DNA of 14,811 nucleotides, from the NCBI GenBank assembly GCA_017540915.1, contig JAFYAD010000264.1, positions 1 through 14,811 on the forward strand, in the 5' to 3' direction. The position numbers and the translations under genes were made by a program. Position 1 is the first letter of the stretch, and each line of letters starts with the position of its first letter. This document shows, in pieces, positions 1-7,333 of this stretch. Origin of the DNA: Lachnospiraceae bacterium. Lineage in GTDB: Bacteria; Bacillota_A; Clostridia; Lachnospirales; Lachnospiraceae. Below the pieces are notes generated by a model. That model was given only the letters and a program-made list of their open reading frames with translations. It did no database searches and had not been told where the DNA came from.

Positions 1-15
1 ATAAAGTGGGTTCAT
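1..15 (-). CDS. possible start of a downstream gene, cut by the window edge (dusB?)
   Basis: Only five codons are visible: ATG at 15-13, then Asn-Pro-Leu-Tyr. A GGGATG stretch five bases upstream could serve as the ribosome binding site, and coaX ends 13 bp before. Clostridial genomes often carry the tRNA-dihydrouridine synthase gene dusB directly after coaX, and many such proteins begin with a few residues followed by an IGN motif, so dusB is a fair guess. Five residues cannot prove identity, so treat this as a positional inference only. Confidence 0.3.
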
Positions 16-27
16 AAAAACATCCCG

Positions 28-804
28 TTACTTCTTTTTTTGCTGCTTATCAAATATGATCCGCATTCCTATCAATGTCAGATCGGGATTGTAAACATCG
101 ATGACATCCGTCTCCCTCGAGATCATGCCGCCGAGACCGCCTGTGGCTACGACTTTGACATCATCGAAGCCGGATTCTTTTTTCATGCGGTTCACGATGT
201 ATTCCGCCTGACCTATCTGGCCGTATACCAGACCTGACTGCATGGAAGAGATGGTGTCCTTCGCTAAAATGCTGTCCGGCTTTTTGATCTCGATCTCCGG
301 GAGCTTTGCGGCATCCTGCCACAATGCTTTTGCGGAGATCCTGATGCCGGGAGCGGTTACACCCGCCAGGAAGGTTCCCTCGCCGTCCACCAGATCATAA
401 GTGGTGGCAGTGCCGTAGTCAATCACTATACATGGTCCGCCGTACAGCTCGTACGCGCCCACCGCATCCACTATACGGTCCGCTCCCACCTGAGTCGGGT
501 TCGATATGGCGATCTTAATGCCCGTCTTCACGCCGGGCTCCACTATGAGTGGCTGGGTGTGAAAATATTTGATAACTCCGCTGGTCAGGGAATGCATCAC
601 TGCAGGCACCACCGAAGAAATGATGGTGTTATTAATCTTTTCGGGAACCAGCCCATTTTCCCGCAAAATACCCTTTAACACTGTTCCGTATTCATCCGAA
701 GTTCGGCTTATCTTGGTATTGATACGAAAATTACCGGAGAGCTTGTCTTTGTCAAACACTCCGATAGTAATGTTTGTGTTTCCCACATCCAATGCTAACA
801 GCAT
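28..804 (-). CDS. coaX: type III pantothenate kinase
   Basis: CoaX phosphorylates pantothenate with ATP in the first step of coenzyme A synthesis, in the cytoplasm. The 258-residue protein has the usual length and all hallmarks of the ASKHA-fold type III kinases. DVGNTN is at residues 6-11, with the catalytic-type Asp6 and the phosphate-binding loop. GADR is at 107-110 (Asp109), [10 protein letters not shown] at 128-137 binds nucleotide and monovalent cation, GVTAPGI is at 148-154, and TGGLG at 221-225. Type III enzymes are known to resist feedback by CoA. The gene starts with ATG, 16 bp behind the small gene at 821-1147, so the two are almost certainly co-transcribed. The order birA - small gene - coaX fits a cofactor block. 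Confidence 0.96.
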   Translation of the reverse strand: MLLALDVGNTNITIGVFDKDKLSGNFRINTKISRTSDEYGTVLKGILRENGLVPEKINNTIISSVVPAVMHSLTSGVIKYFHTQPLIVEPGVKTGIKIAISNPTQVGADRIVDAVGAYELYGGPCIVIDYGTATTYDLVDGEGTFLAGVTAPGIRISAKALWQDAAKLPEIEIKKPDSILAKDTISSMQSGLVYGQIGQAEYIVNRMKKESGFDDVKVVATGGLGGMISRETDVIDVYNPDLTLIGMRIIFDKQQKKK

Positions 805-820
805 ACGTTTACCCCGCTTA

Positions 821-1147
821 TCATTCTTTAATCCCCAGGATGAACACCCTGTAAAACAATTCCAGCGATTCGAAAAGCTCCGCTTTTTCGGCTCGCATTT
901 TCCCTATTTTAAGCGCTGCGCCTATCTCATCATACAGCAGATCGCCTTCCTCACAGGTAGTGCGCAGTTCCAGATTTCCCTCATCATCAAAAAAGAGCGT
1001 GAACACACCGCCCACTTCCTCGGTATACAGGACGCACATGATCTTGAGCTCGTCCTTTACCTGTGTGGGCAGTTTGTCAAACGCCTCGTTCAGATAAAAC
1101 TTTTTATTGTAATAGCTTGCTCCGCAGAGCACTGTCTCGTCTTCCAT
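821..1147 (-). CDS. conserved small protein of unknown function (DUF6145-like)
   Basis: This acidic protein of 108 residues has no signal peptide or membrane segment, so it is probably a soluble cytoplasmic protein. The sequence alternates predicted beta strands ([17 protein letters not shown] at about 47-63) with a helical C-terminal half rich in Glu and Leu. I associate it with the DUF6145 family found beside coaX and birA in Lachnospiraceae; this comes from memory of neighbourhood and appearance, not a search. ATG at 1147 follows AAGGGAT at a good distance, which supports the start. It lies 16 bp ahead of coaX and 161 bp behind birA, with a palindromic element filling the larger gap. No function should be assumed. 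Confidence 0.75.
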   Translation of the reverse strand: MEDETVLCGASYYNKKFYLNEAFDKLPTQVKDELKIMCVLYTEEVGGVFTLFFDDEGNLELRTTCEEGDLLYDEIGAALKIGKMRAEKAELFESLELFYRVFILGIKE

Positions 1148-1169
1148 GTATTCTATCCCTTATCAAATT

Positions 1170-1311
1170 TAACTGTTCAGAACCAAGCTCGAAAATCAAA
1201 GATTTTCTCGCTGTTTGGTTCTCACCAAAGAAATTTGGTCAGATACACCCAGCCCAAAGCCAGCTTTAGTCTGGGTATATCAGACCAAATTGCCTTGGTT
1301 CTGAACAGTTA
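1170..1311. repeat. 142-bp nested palindromic element (repeat family copy 1)
   Basis: The ends form an 18-bp perfect inverted repeat, TAACTGTTCAGAACCAAG at 1170-1187 and its complement at 1294-1311. Inside are two further hairpins. GAAAATC/GATTTTC is at 1191-1197/1201-1207. A long arm has AATTTGGTC/GACCAAATT at 1232-1240/1283-1291, continued by GATACACCCAG/CTGGGTATATC at 1242-1252/1271-1281 with one mismatch. The whole would fold as a cruciform or, in RNA, a three-way junction. It fills the birA to small-gene gap, and its right tip overlaps the birA stop codon. No obvious target duplication is seen. Its tip resembles those of the elements at 3641 and 11691. It could be a miniature mobile element or a processing/termination element. 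Confidence 0.75.
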
Positions 1312-2457
1312 CACATATCCATACAATCCGCGAACGGAGACTTCTCCGGAGGATACGTATCGCGCTCCTTCTCCGGTCTCCACTATCAGGCGCCCCTCGT
1401 CCGTAATGCCCTTTGCTACGCCCTCAAACTCGCCCTTCGGATCCAGTACCCGGACCTCCCGGTCTTTATTGATAAGCTTTTCATTATATATATCCACTAA
1501 ATTTGTCAGATCGCAGGTCTGCAAAAAAATATTGTAATATTTTTCAAAGTAGGAGCAGACAGCAACCACCAGCTGATTCCTGCTGATCTTCAGTCCCGTG
1601 ACGGAAAAAATACTGCCCGCTTTATCCGCAATATCATCCGGAAAACTTTCCTCAAAAACGTTTATACCTATGCCCACCACAAGGTTGTTGATGTAATCCA
1701 TCTGACAATCAAGTTCTGTCAGGATCCCGCAGACCTTCCTGCCATTCATCACGATGTCGTTGGGCCACTTGATGCGTGTTCTGATCGCTGAGGGATTTCC
1801 GCTCTCACCTGCTGCCTTTGTGCAAGCAAGGCTTTCTCCTGTTTCGGTCAGCCCTGTCTCTGTGGGACTTTTAACCGATTCGGTCAGATTTGTCTTTGTG
1901 AGATTTTCAACTGTTTCGGTCACCCCTGTCTCCGGAGAAACTTCGGTCGCTCTCCGGTCCACCAGCTCATCTATGGCAGAAGACACCGCCAGGGCAGCCA
2001 CCAGGGTTACCTGGGGTGCATATTCCGGCGCAAATGCGGGTTTCAGTAAAACAGACATATACACGGATACTCCGCCGGGACTCTGCCAGCTGCGGCCCCT
2101 GCGCCCTCTGCCGAGGGTCTGACAGTAAGCCACTATCACGAGCCCCTCCTGCGCTCCCTCAAATGAAGCCTGAGCGACACGGTTGTTGGTGGAATCGCAC
2201 TCGTCATACACGATGACATTATTGCCTATCGTGTCTGTTTTCAAAAACCTGCGTATCTCGGATTCAGACATGATGTCGCTGCCTGGCCTCAGGCGGTAGC
2301 CCCTGTTTGTCACCGACTCTATGTTATATCCTTCTTTTTTAAGTCTGTTGACCGCTTTCCAGACTGCCGTGCGGGAAACCCCGAATTCATTGCAAAGCTC
2401 TTGACCGGAAACGAAATCATCAGCATCGGACAGCCTCGCCAAAATCTTATTTTTCAT
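1309..2457 (-). CDS. birA: bifunctional biotin-[acetyl-CoA-carboxylase] ligase / biotin operon repressor with repeat insertion
   Basis: BirA makes biotinyl-5'-AMP and transfers biotin to carboxylase carrier proteins; class II forms also repress biotin genes. Residues 1-57 are a winged helix-turn-helix (QELCNEFGVSRTAVWKAVNRL, ending NRGYRL). The ligase domain has the biotin-binding loop GRGRRGR at 116-122, KWPND at 230-234 and GIGIN further on, and ends with the small SH3-like C-terminal domain. At 382 residues it is about 55 longer than usual. The extra length lies at about 167-226, just before KWPND, where family members have a short loop. Residues 175-210 of it are three 12-residue repeats. 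The frame is intact. ATG at 2457 follows GGAG. It is 89 bp behind argF, with no clear terminator between, so an operon is plausible. Confidence 0.94.
   Translation of the reverse strand: MKNKILARLSDADDFVSGQELCNEFGVSRTAVWKAVNRLKKEGYNIESVTNRGYRLRPGSDIMSESEIRRFLKTDTIGNNVIVYDECDSTNNRVAQASFEGAQEGLVIVAYCQTLGRGRRGRSWQSPGGVSVYMSVLLKPAFAPEYAPQVTLVAALAVSSAIDELVDRRATEVSPETGVTETVENLTKTNLTESVKSPTETGLTETGESLACTKAAGESGNPSAIRTRIKWPNDIVMNGRKVCGILTELDCQMDYINNLVVGIGINVFEESFPDDIADKAGSIFSVTGLKISRNQLVVAVCSYFEKYYNIFLQTCDLTNLVDIYNEKLINKDREVRVLDPKGEFEGVAKGITDEGRLIVETGEGARYVSSGEVSVRGLYGYV
1828..1935 (-). repeat. three 36-bp tandem repeats inside birA
   Basis: Read on the minus strand, three 36-bp units follow one another without a gap. 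They encode PETGVTETVENL, TKTNLTESVKSP and TETGLTETGESL (BirA residues 175-186, 187-198, 199-210). Units 1 and 3 agree at about 28 of 36 bases by hand count. The octamer TTCGGTCA recurs at 1843, 1879 and 1915 on the plus strand, exactly 36 bp apart. The unit length is a multiple of three, so copy-number change would keep the reading frame. The encoded peptide is Thr/Glu-rich and probably unstructured. Confidence 0.9.
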
Positions 2458-2546
2458 ATATTACTGCTCCGGTGTTGTGTGCCACTGTGGTCTATCTGTA
2501 TCATGTATACGGTTCCTGTCGGAAGAATCCTCCGGGATTTCCTGTA

Positions 2547-3536
2547 TTACCTCGGCATGGTGGCATACATAACTGCCTTTATAGAGTGCATCCTGTTCTC
2601 AGCCTCATCGAACACTACTGACTGCGGGCTCTCAAAGACTTCGTCCGTAACCTCAAGCTCGGACAGACCGAATTTTTCATAAACATCACGTCCGATTGTG
2701 GTCTTGAGATCATGGAAAGCAGGAAGGCAGTGCATAAAGATTGCTTTCTCTCCCGCAATGTCCATAAGCTTTCTGTTGACCTGATACGGTGAGAGCAGCT
2801 TTATGCGCTCAGCCCAAACCTCCGCCGGCTCTCCCATGGAAACCCAGACGTCGGTATAGATAACGTCACTGTCTTTTACCGCATTGATATCGTCGGACAG
2901 GGTTATGGTGCAGCCGTTCTCAGCTGCGATCTTCCTGCACTCTGCCACCAGCTCATCCCCCGGAAAATATGAAGGATCGGTGCACGCCACGAAATCGATG
3001 CCAAGCTTCGCACAAGTCACCATCAGGGAATTTCCCATGTTGTAACGCGCATCACCCATATAGGAGAGCTTAAGGCCCTTGAAATGACCGAACTTCTCCT
3101 TGACAGTGAGCATGTCAGCGATCATCTGGGTCGGATGAAATTCATTGGTAAGACCGTTCCAAACAGGAACATCGCTGTATTTGGCAAGCTCCTCCACGAT
3201 CTCCTGACCGTAACCTCTGTATTCTATACCGTCAAACATGCGGGACAGAACCCTTGCGGTATCTGCGATAGATTCCTTTTTGCCTATCTGGGAACCCGCC
3301 GGATCAAGGTAAGTCACATGCATGCCCAGATCCTTTGCTGCCACCTCAAAAGAACATCTGGTCCTGGTGGAAGTCTTCTCGAATATCAGAGCGATATTCC
3401 TGCCGTAGAGCTCTCTGCTCTGATCTATATGTTCCTTTTTCTGTCTTTTGAGCTCAGCAGACAGATCCACGAGATATTCTATCTCCTCTGTGGAGAAATC
3501 CAGTAATTTCAGAAAATCCCTGCCCTGTAAATTCAT
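2547..3536 (-). CDS. argF: ornithine carbamoyltransferase
   Basis: The enzyme joins carbamoyl phosphate and ornithine to give citrulline and phosphate, in the cytoplasm, for arginine synthesis (or runs in reverse in the arginine deiminase pathway). Hallmarks in order are the carbamoyl-phosphate loop [12 protein letters not shown] near residues 54-65, HPTQ near 137-140, the ornithine-side DVWVSMG near 230-236, and HCLPAFHD near 270-277. The 329-residue length is normal. A GTG at 3545 would add three residues, but it lies within the ribosome binding site AGGTGG; ATG at 3536, five bases after that site, is the better start. No other arginine gene is in view, so anabolic and catabolic roles cannot be told apart. 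Its own promoter lies at 3584-3612. Confidence 0.95.
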   Translation of the reverse strand: MNLQGRDFLKLLDFSTEEIEYLVDLSAELKRQKKEHIDQSRELYGRNIALIFEKTSTRTRCSFEVAAKDLGMHVTYLDPAGSQIGKKESIADTARVLSRMFDGIEYRGYGQEIVEELAKYSDVPVWNGLTNEFHPTQMIADMLTVKEKFGHFKGLKLSYMGDARYNMGNSLMVTCAKLGIDFVACTDPSYFPGDELVAECRKIAAENGCTITLSDDINAVKDSDVIYTDVWVSMGEPAEVWAERIKLLSPYQVNRKLMDIAGEKAIFMHCLPAFHDLKTTIGRDVYEKFGLSELEVTDEVFESPQSVVFDEAENRMHSIKAVMYATMPR

Positions 3537-3583
3537 ATGTTCCACCTTTCTTCTGCAACAATAGTGCCTTTATAGAATGTCTT

Positions 3584-3612
3584 ATCATAACCCCTTTGCT
3601 CATTTTCGTCAA
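3584..3612 (-). promoter_or_regulatory. sigma-A-type promoter of argF
   Basis: On the minus strand TTGACG (3612-3607) and TATGAT (3589-3584) are separated by exactly 17 bp, five of six matches to each consensus box. Transcription would start about 40 bp ahead of the argF ATG. It lies just after the terminator of the superoxide reductase gene, so argF begins a new transcription unit. Confidence 0.8.
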
Positions 3613-3628
3613 GTGATTATAAGTACAA

Positions 3629-3770
3629 AAAGCCCGCAATGGTTACTATTCACAGCCACTTTACATACATTCTACAGACTCGCCCTGACATCGGCAATCT
3701 GCGAAGCCAAGCTGGCAGCCTGTATACTACATGATATTGGCTGTGAATAGTAACCCTCAATGCAGGCTTT
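3629..3770 (-). terminator. Rho-independent terminator of the superoxide reductase gene, loop interrupted by a palindromic element
   Basis: Read on the minus strand, AAAGCCTGCA (3770-3761) and TGCGGGCTTT (3638-3629) pair at nine of ten positions and run into a T-rich end (CTTTTTG). In between lies the 115-bp element at 3641-3755. Without it the two arms would form a short classic terminator hairpin. CAAT occurs on both sides of the element (3637-3640 and, two bases beyond the inverted repeat, 3758-3761), which could be a target duplication. Confidence 0.6.
3641..3755. repeat. 115-bp palindromic element (repeat family copy 2)
   Basis: The ends are a perfect 17-bp inverted repeat: GGTTACTATTCACAGCC at 3641-3657 and its complement at 3739-3755. 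Interior pairs include TACAG/CTGTA (3673-3677/3720-3724) and GCCA/TGGC (3706-3709/3713-3716). No reading frame of note is inside, so any mobility would depend on factors supplied elsewhere. The tip matches the elements at 1170 (11 of 15 positions) and 11746 in type. Confidence 0.75.
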
Positions 3771-3796
3771 AAGAAATCTTGTCTTTATATGTTGTA

Positions 3797-4168
3797 CTAC
3801 TCTGCCTTCCACAGTCCGTGAAGATTGCAATATTCATAGACTTCCAAAACCTCATCCCCTTCAAGGATCGCAAATGTCGCCTTTGGAGCATCTCCGGGTT
3901 TTAAGATCTTGCGCTGGTTGCCGTTTTTCGTCTTGATGGCTATCCACTCGATGAAGTGTTCCTCCAGCATCGGATGCTCTACGCTGCCGACTGTGACTGT
4001 AACCTTTCCGTCCGCCACTTCGAATACAGGTACATGTTTTTCAAATGCACCGTCGCTGGTACCGGGGATCAGCTCTTCCATAGCTTCTCCGCAGCACATT
4101 GTGGGTACCGGAGTATCCTTTACGATGGCTACTATCTTTCCGCATTTCTTACAACGATAAAACCTCAT
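3797..4168 (-). CDS. desulfoferrodoxin, two-iron superoxide reductase
   Basis: The protein reduces superoxide to hydrogen peroxide without making oxygen, a defence typical of anaerobes, in the cytoplasm. The 123 residues hold both iron centres. A desulforedoxin-type Fe(Cys)4 site is formed by Cys6, Cys9, Cys25 and Cys26. The catalytic Fe(His)4Cys centre is formed by His45, His65, His71, Cys114 and His117, with the functional Glu43-Lys44 pair directly before His45. The open frame extends upstream to 4351, but ATG at 4168 sits behind a strong GGAGGAGGG site and starts exactly with the typical MRFYRC. The gene has its own promoter and a terminator, so it is probably monocistronic. Electrons normally come from rubredoxin; none is seen here. 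Confidence 0.95.
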   Translation of the reverse strand: MRFYRCKKCGKIVAIVKDTPVPTMCCGEAMEELIPGTSDGAFEKHVPVFEVADGKVTVTVGSVEHPMLEEHFIEWIAIKTKNGNQRKILKPGDAPKATFAILEGDEVLEVYEYCNLHGLWKAE

Positions 4169-4210
4169 GATCCTGCCCTCCTCCAAACTCTGATATGTTC
4201 CCTCTGCCGC

Positions 4211-4249
4211 GTATCGATATGTTGTGCCACTTATGTCCAACGCCGATAC
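4211..4249 (-). promoter_or_regulatory. hairpin in the 5' leader of the superoxide reductase gene
   Basis: GTATCG (4211-4216) and CGATAC (4244-4249) pair perfectly. After a small internal loop, GTTG/CAAC (4221-4224/4238-4241) pair as well, around a 13-base loop. The hairpin lies in the roughly 100-nt untranslated leader, about 40 bases before the start codon. It could stabilise the mRNA or modulate translation. Function unknown. Confidence 0.45.
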
Positions 4250-4274
4250 GCTGTTTTGCTCATACAACTTTCTC

Positions 4275-4303
4275 ATTGTATCACATGTTTGCAAATATGT
4301 ACA
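4275..4303 (-). promoter_or_regulatory. promoter with operator-like palindrome ahead of the superoxide reductase gene
   Basis: On the minus strand TGTACA (4303-4298) and TACAAT (4280-4275) are 17 bp apart, four and five of six matches to consensus. The spacer is almost filled by ACATGTTTGCAAATATGT (4283-4300), an 18-bp palindrome with one mismatched pair. A dimeric repressor bound there would block RNA polymerase. It does not match the PerR box TTATAATNATTATAA as I know it, so the regulator is unknown. Confidence 0.6.
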
Positions 4304-4347
4304 GAGCAGCATACAAAAAACGCCATTGACCGCCACAGTTTGTACGA

Positions 4348-6369
4348 TCACACCGTTACTTCGAATATCACATTACTATCATAATCCGCAGGACCTACAA
4401 CCGGCTTGATCTCCGGGGCATAATCCTCTCCGCGGATTTCCGTAACGATAAATCCGAAAGACCGGAGAATCTCCGCGGAATCTCTTCCAAACACCCGCAA
4501 ATGATCATTCTGTCCAAAATGCTCTATACGACCCTCTTCAGTTGTGACAGTACTGTCTTCGTATACTGTCTCCAGAGAAAGATCCACCGGGAAGGATATA
4601 ATCAGCTTCCCCTCCGGGCTCAGTATGCGATGCAGCTCCCGCAGGGCACGCTCATAATCCGTCACATGCTCAAGAACATGGTTGCAGATTATCAGATCGT
4701 AGGCGCCGTCCTCAAGACCGGTATCCTGAATATCGATCTGCAGGTCTGCGGCGGAAAAAAGATCCGCAGTGGTATATTCCGCCACTTTCACACGCCCTTC
4801 AAACCACAGCTTAAGCGAGTGCTCCTGCGCAAAATGTAGTATCCGCTTACCCTTTAGCCACTCACGCTGCTCAGATAGCCGGGATACGATGATCCTGTGT
4901 CTGGGCAAAGACCCGCACATCGGACATATCACCTGCTGGTCGATGCCGTCATAACGCTTTGGATTAAATTGCTCCGGATGTCCGGAATATCCACCATCGA
5001 TAAAGCTTCTCAGATGCATGCCACAGCAGGGGCAATAATATGGCAGTTTATCCCCCAGGCGCCTGTCATCCATACGTACACGGACACGCTGCAACCTCGT
5101 CCGTATCCAATTATAAGTCTTTATCACCGGGGCAACGGCCAGATCCATCCCCATTTCCCCCCTGACCGCTATAAGGCAAACCGCCCAAACGATCACCTCC
5201 GATATCACGGTGGTAAATGCCGCACCCTCGATGGAATACACCGGTATAACAAAAAGATTGGCTAAAAGGTTAAAAGCCGCACCCAGTATCTCTGCCTTTA
5301 GCAGTTCCCGCTCCTTTCCTGCAGGGATTAGAACCTGCCCGCCAAGTATATTGCTCAAACCTATCGGAAGAAGGGAGAACAGGAGTATACGAAATGAGGG
5401 CACCGCATCCAGATATTCCTCTCCTCCCATGATAAGGATAATCTGCTTTGCAAATACCAAACAGAATACTGTGACCGCAAACTGGACTAAGGATACCAGC
5501 ATCAATGATTTACATGCCAGCGTCTCAAATTCGGCCTTCCTATTATCCCTCCACAGGGATGTGGCTGTTGGAAGAACAGATGCCCACACCAGCCCTCCTG
5601 TCGCGGCAAGCATTGTCTTAGCCTTAGCCGCCAGGCCGTAAAGTCCCGTTTCATAATCCGTTTTCATAAAGCCCAGCATGGTCAGATCCAGGCTGCTGTA
5701 TACATAAACCGCACAGCTCATCAAAGAAAAGATCAGGAGAGGTTTAAAATGCTCACGGTTGATCTTTATGCGGAAGGAAATATCCACATAGCGCCTTAAG
5801 GCTAAGAAACAGACCACATCACTCCCATATCCGGTAAATACCGAGAAGACCGCATAGCGTATCATATGCTGTGGAGAATGCACAAAGGCAAGGATGGCGA
5901 GGAGAGAAATGAGCTTACAGATGAGCATGGTCACCGTAAGGAAACGGAACTTCTCCAGCCCCCTGTACAGCCACTCGCTGCCAAACATTTGGAAAATCAT
6001 CCCGCTGCCGCTGATAATAAGCAACAACGCGTTTTCCCTTAACCTGGGGAGAAAAAATATAAGTACCGACAAAACCAGAATACTGAATACCGATAAGACA
6101 AGATTGATGCTGAAGATCTCATTCCAGAAGCGGCTCAACGCAGACCTGTCACTCCGAAGCCCGGCACAGCCGCGCATAGCATAGATGGGCATGCCAAGCT
6201 GGGAAAACATGACAAAGTATCCCGCAAAAGCCCCGGCAAATGAAACGCGTCCATATGTAAGCGGCTGCAGAATGCGTGTGGCATACATCACGATAATGAA
6301 AGAAAAGATATATGTGATCCCCTTCATGATGAAGTTGAGGGAGATGTTCTTAAAAACTATTTTATTCAC
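4348..6369 (-). CDS. fusion protein: polysaccharide flippase (Wzx-like) and zinc-ribbon SAM-dependent methyltransferase
   Basis: Residues 1-405 are a polytopic membrane protein of the oligosaccharide flippase (Wzx/MOP) type, with about twelve hydrophobic segments. The start MNKIVFKNISLNFIMKGITY and the ATRILQPLTYGRVSFA stretch are typical. Such proteins move lipid-linked sugar units across the membrane. After a basic linker (418-440) comes a cytoplasmic methyltransferase: a putative zinc ribbon CPCC (446-449) and CPMC (482-485), a degenerate SAM motif LHFAQE (511-516), the acidic Asp546, NHVLEH (563-568) and LHRILSPEGKLIISFP (579-594). Stand-alone flippases are usually near 480 residues and end with more membrane helices than are seen here, so the methyltransferase seems to replace the last pair. 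GTG start at 6369, after AGGAGATAGGTG; 8 bp behind the glycosyltransferase. Confidence 0.88.
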   Translation of the reverse strand: MNKIVFKNISLNFIMKGITYIFSFIIVMYATRILQPLTYGRVSFAGAFAGYFVMFSQLGMPIYAMRGCAGLRSDRSALSRFWNEIFSINLVLSVFSILVLSVLIFFLPRLRENALLLIISGSGMIFQMFGSEWLYRGLEKFRFLTVTMLICKLISLLAILAFVHSPQHMIRYAVFSVFTGYGSDVVCFLALRRYVDISFRIKINREHFKPLLIFSLMSCAVYVYSSLDLTMLGFMKTDYETGLYGLAAKAKTMLAATGGLVWASVLPTATSLWRDNRKAEFETLACKSLMLVSLVQFAVTVFCLVFAKQIILIMGGEEYLDAVPSFRILLFSLLPIGLSNILGGQVLIPAGKERELLKAEILGAAFNLLANLFVIPVYSIEGAAFTTVISEVIVWAVCLIAVRGEMGMDLAVAPVIKTYNWIRTRLQRVRVRMDDRRLGDKLPYYCPCCGMHLRSFIDGGYSGHPEQFNPKRYDGIDQQVICPMCGSLPRHRIIVSRLSEQREWLKGKRILHFAQEHSLKLWFEGRVKVAEYTTADLFSAADLQIDIQDTGLEDGAYDLIICNHVLEHVTDYERALRELHRILSPEGKLIISFPVDLSLETVYEDSTVTTEEGRIEHFGQNDHLRVFGRDSAEILRSFGFIVTEIRGEDYAPEIKPVVGPADYDSNVIFEVTV

Positions 6370-6377
6370 AGAAACAC

Positions 6378-7301
6378 CTATCTCCTACGCCTTTTACCGG
6401 TAATCTCACACAACAGATCAAACAAGACAGGTGAAACACGATATACTGCAAGCATAGCTTTTCTTTTGGGTCTAATATCTTTCGGAGGATGTTTTAGCAT
6501 ATACCTGAATACACGAAGCATATTTCTATTGCCCAGTCCCTTATAACCAAACCAAATCCTGATCACCAGCGCTTCATTCAAAAGCAGCTTTCCGTATCCC
6601 CACTCAAACAGGTCATTAAACCTGCGTACTGTCATTTCATACAGATCTGTATCTCTCGTACACGGATCTGTTGTGATACTGCCTTTACGCCCTTTCCTGT
6701 AATAATACAGGATATGATCATCATAACAGATCTTCTCCGCCTTATGTATCAATCTGTAGGTTGTTCCGATATCTTCATAGTATTTTCCTTCGGGGAAACA
6801 TATCTCAGAAAACAATTCTCTTTTATATAACCCCGTCCACACAGCGCACGAATAACCAAGATTGTATTTTAAGGCCTCTGTCTCAGAGATCACCCCCACC
6901 GGAAGACTGATCTTATCATCTGTCCTTCTGCCCTTTTCATCTATAATCACTTTCCGAAACAAGACCATATCCGCGTCATTCGTTTCAGCGGCATGCAAAG
7001 CTATGGCACAAAACCGGTCATCAACCCAATCATCCGCATCAAGGAACATGATATATGGCGCCGTAGAAGCAATTATCCCTGTATTGCGCGCACAGGATAA
7101 TCCGGAATGCTCTGTATGAATAACTTTTATCCTGGTATCCCTTGAAGCATATTCATCACATTTCTCTGATGATCCATCATCCGATCCATCATCTATCAAC
7201 AGGATCTCTATATCTTCGTATGTCTGAGAAATAATGCTGTCCAAACATTTCTCGAGATAAAGCACAACATTATATACCGGTATAATAACACTGATTCTCA
7301 T
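6378..7301 (-). CDS. family 2 glycosyltransferase
   Basis: A GT-A fold transferase of 307 residues that adds a sugar from a nucleotide-sugar donor to a growing glycan, probably at the inner face of the membrane. The N terminus ISVIIPVYNVVLYLEKCLDS, the DDGS at 37-40 and the metal-binding DADD at 88-91 define family GT2. YYEDIGTTYRL near 174-184 carries the ED pair typical of the catalytic base region. A basic C terminus (KRRRR) ends the protein. There are no membrane helices. Acceptor and donor cannot be read from sequence. It is translated just before the flippase-methyltransferase fusion (8 bp gap), so the two form a small surface-glycan module. The ribosome binding site is weak and no strong promoter is visible. 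Confidence 0.92.
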   Translation of the reverse strand: MRISVIIPVYNVVLYLEKCLDSIISQTYEDIEILLIDDGSDDGSSEKCDEYASRDTRIKVIHTEHSGLSCARNTGIIASTAPYIMFLDADDWVDDRFCAIALHAAETNDADMVLFRKVIIDEKGRRTDDKISLPVGVISETEALKYNLGYSCAVWTGLYKRELFSEICFPEGKYYEDIGTTYRLIHKAEKICYDDHILYYYRKGRKGSITTDPCTRDTDLYEMTVRRFNDLFEWGYGKLLLNEALVIRIWFGYKGLGNRNMLRVFRYMLKHPPKDIRPKRKAMLAVYRVSPVLFDLLCEITGKRRRR

Positions 7302-7333
7302 TTTTTATTACCGCATTAGTATATGTATCAATC

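Noticed and set aside
569..1537. A 322-codon open frame on the plus strand.
   Set aside because: It runs antisense through coaX, the small gene and birA, which have clear family motifs; its own translation resembles no family and it has no ribosome binding site of note.
3537..3545. GTG start extending ArgF by three residues.
   Set aside because: The GTG lies within the Shine-Dalgarno sequence that serves the ATG at 3536.
4169..4351. A 61-residue N-terminal extension of the superoxide reductase.
   Set aside because: It covers the promoter, palindrome and leader hairpin, lacks a ribosome binding site, and the family-typical N terminus starts at 4168 behind a strong site.
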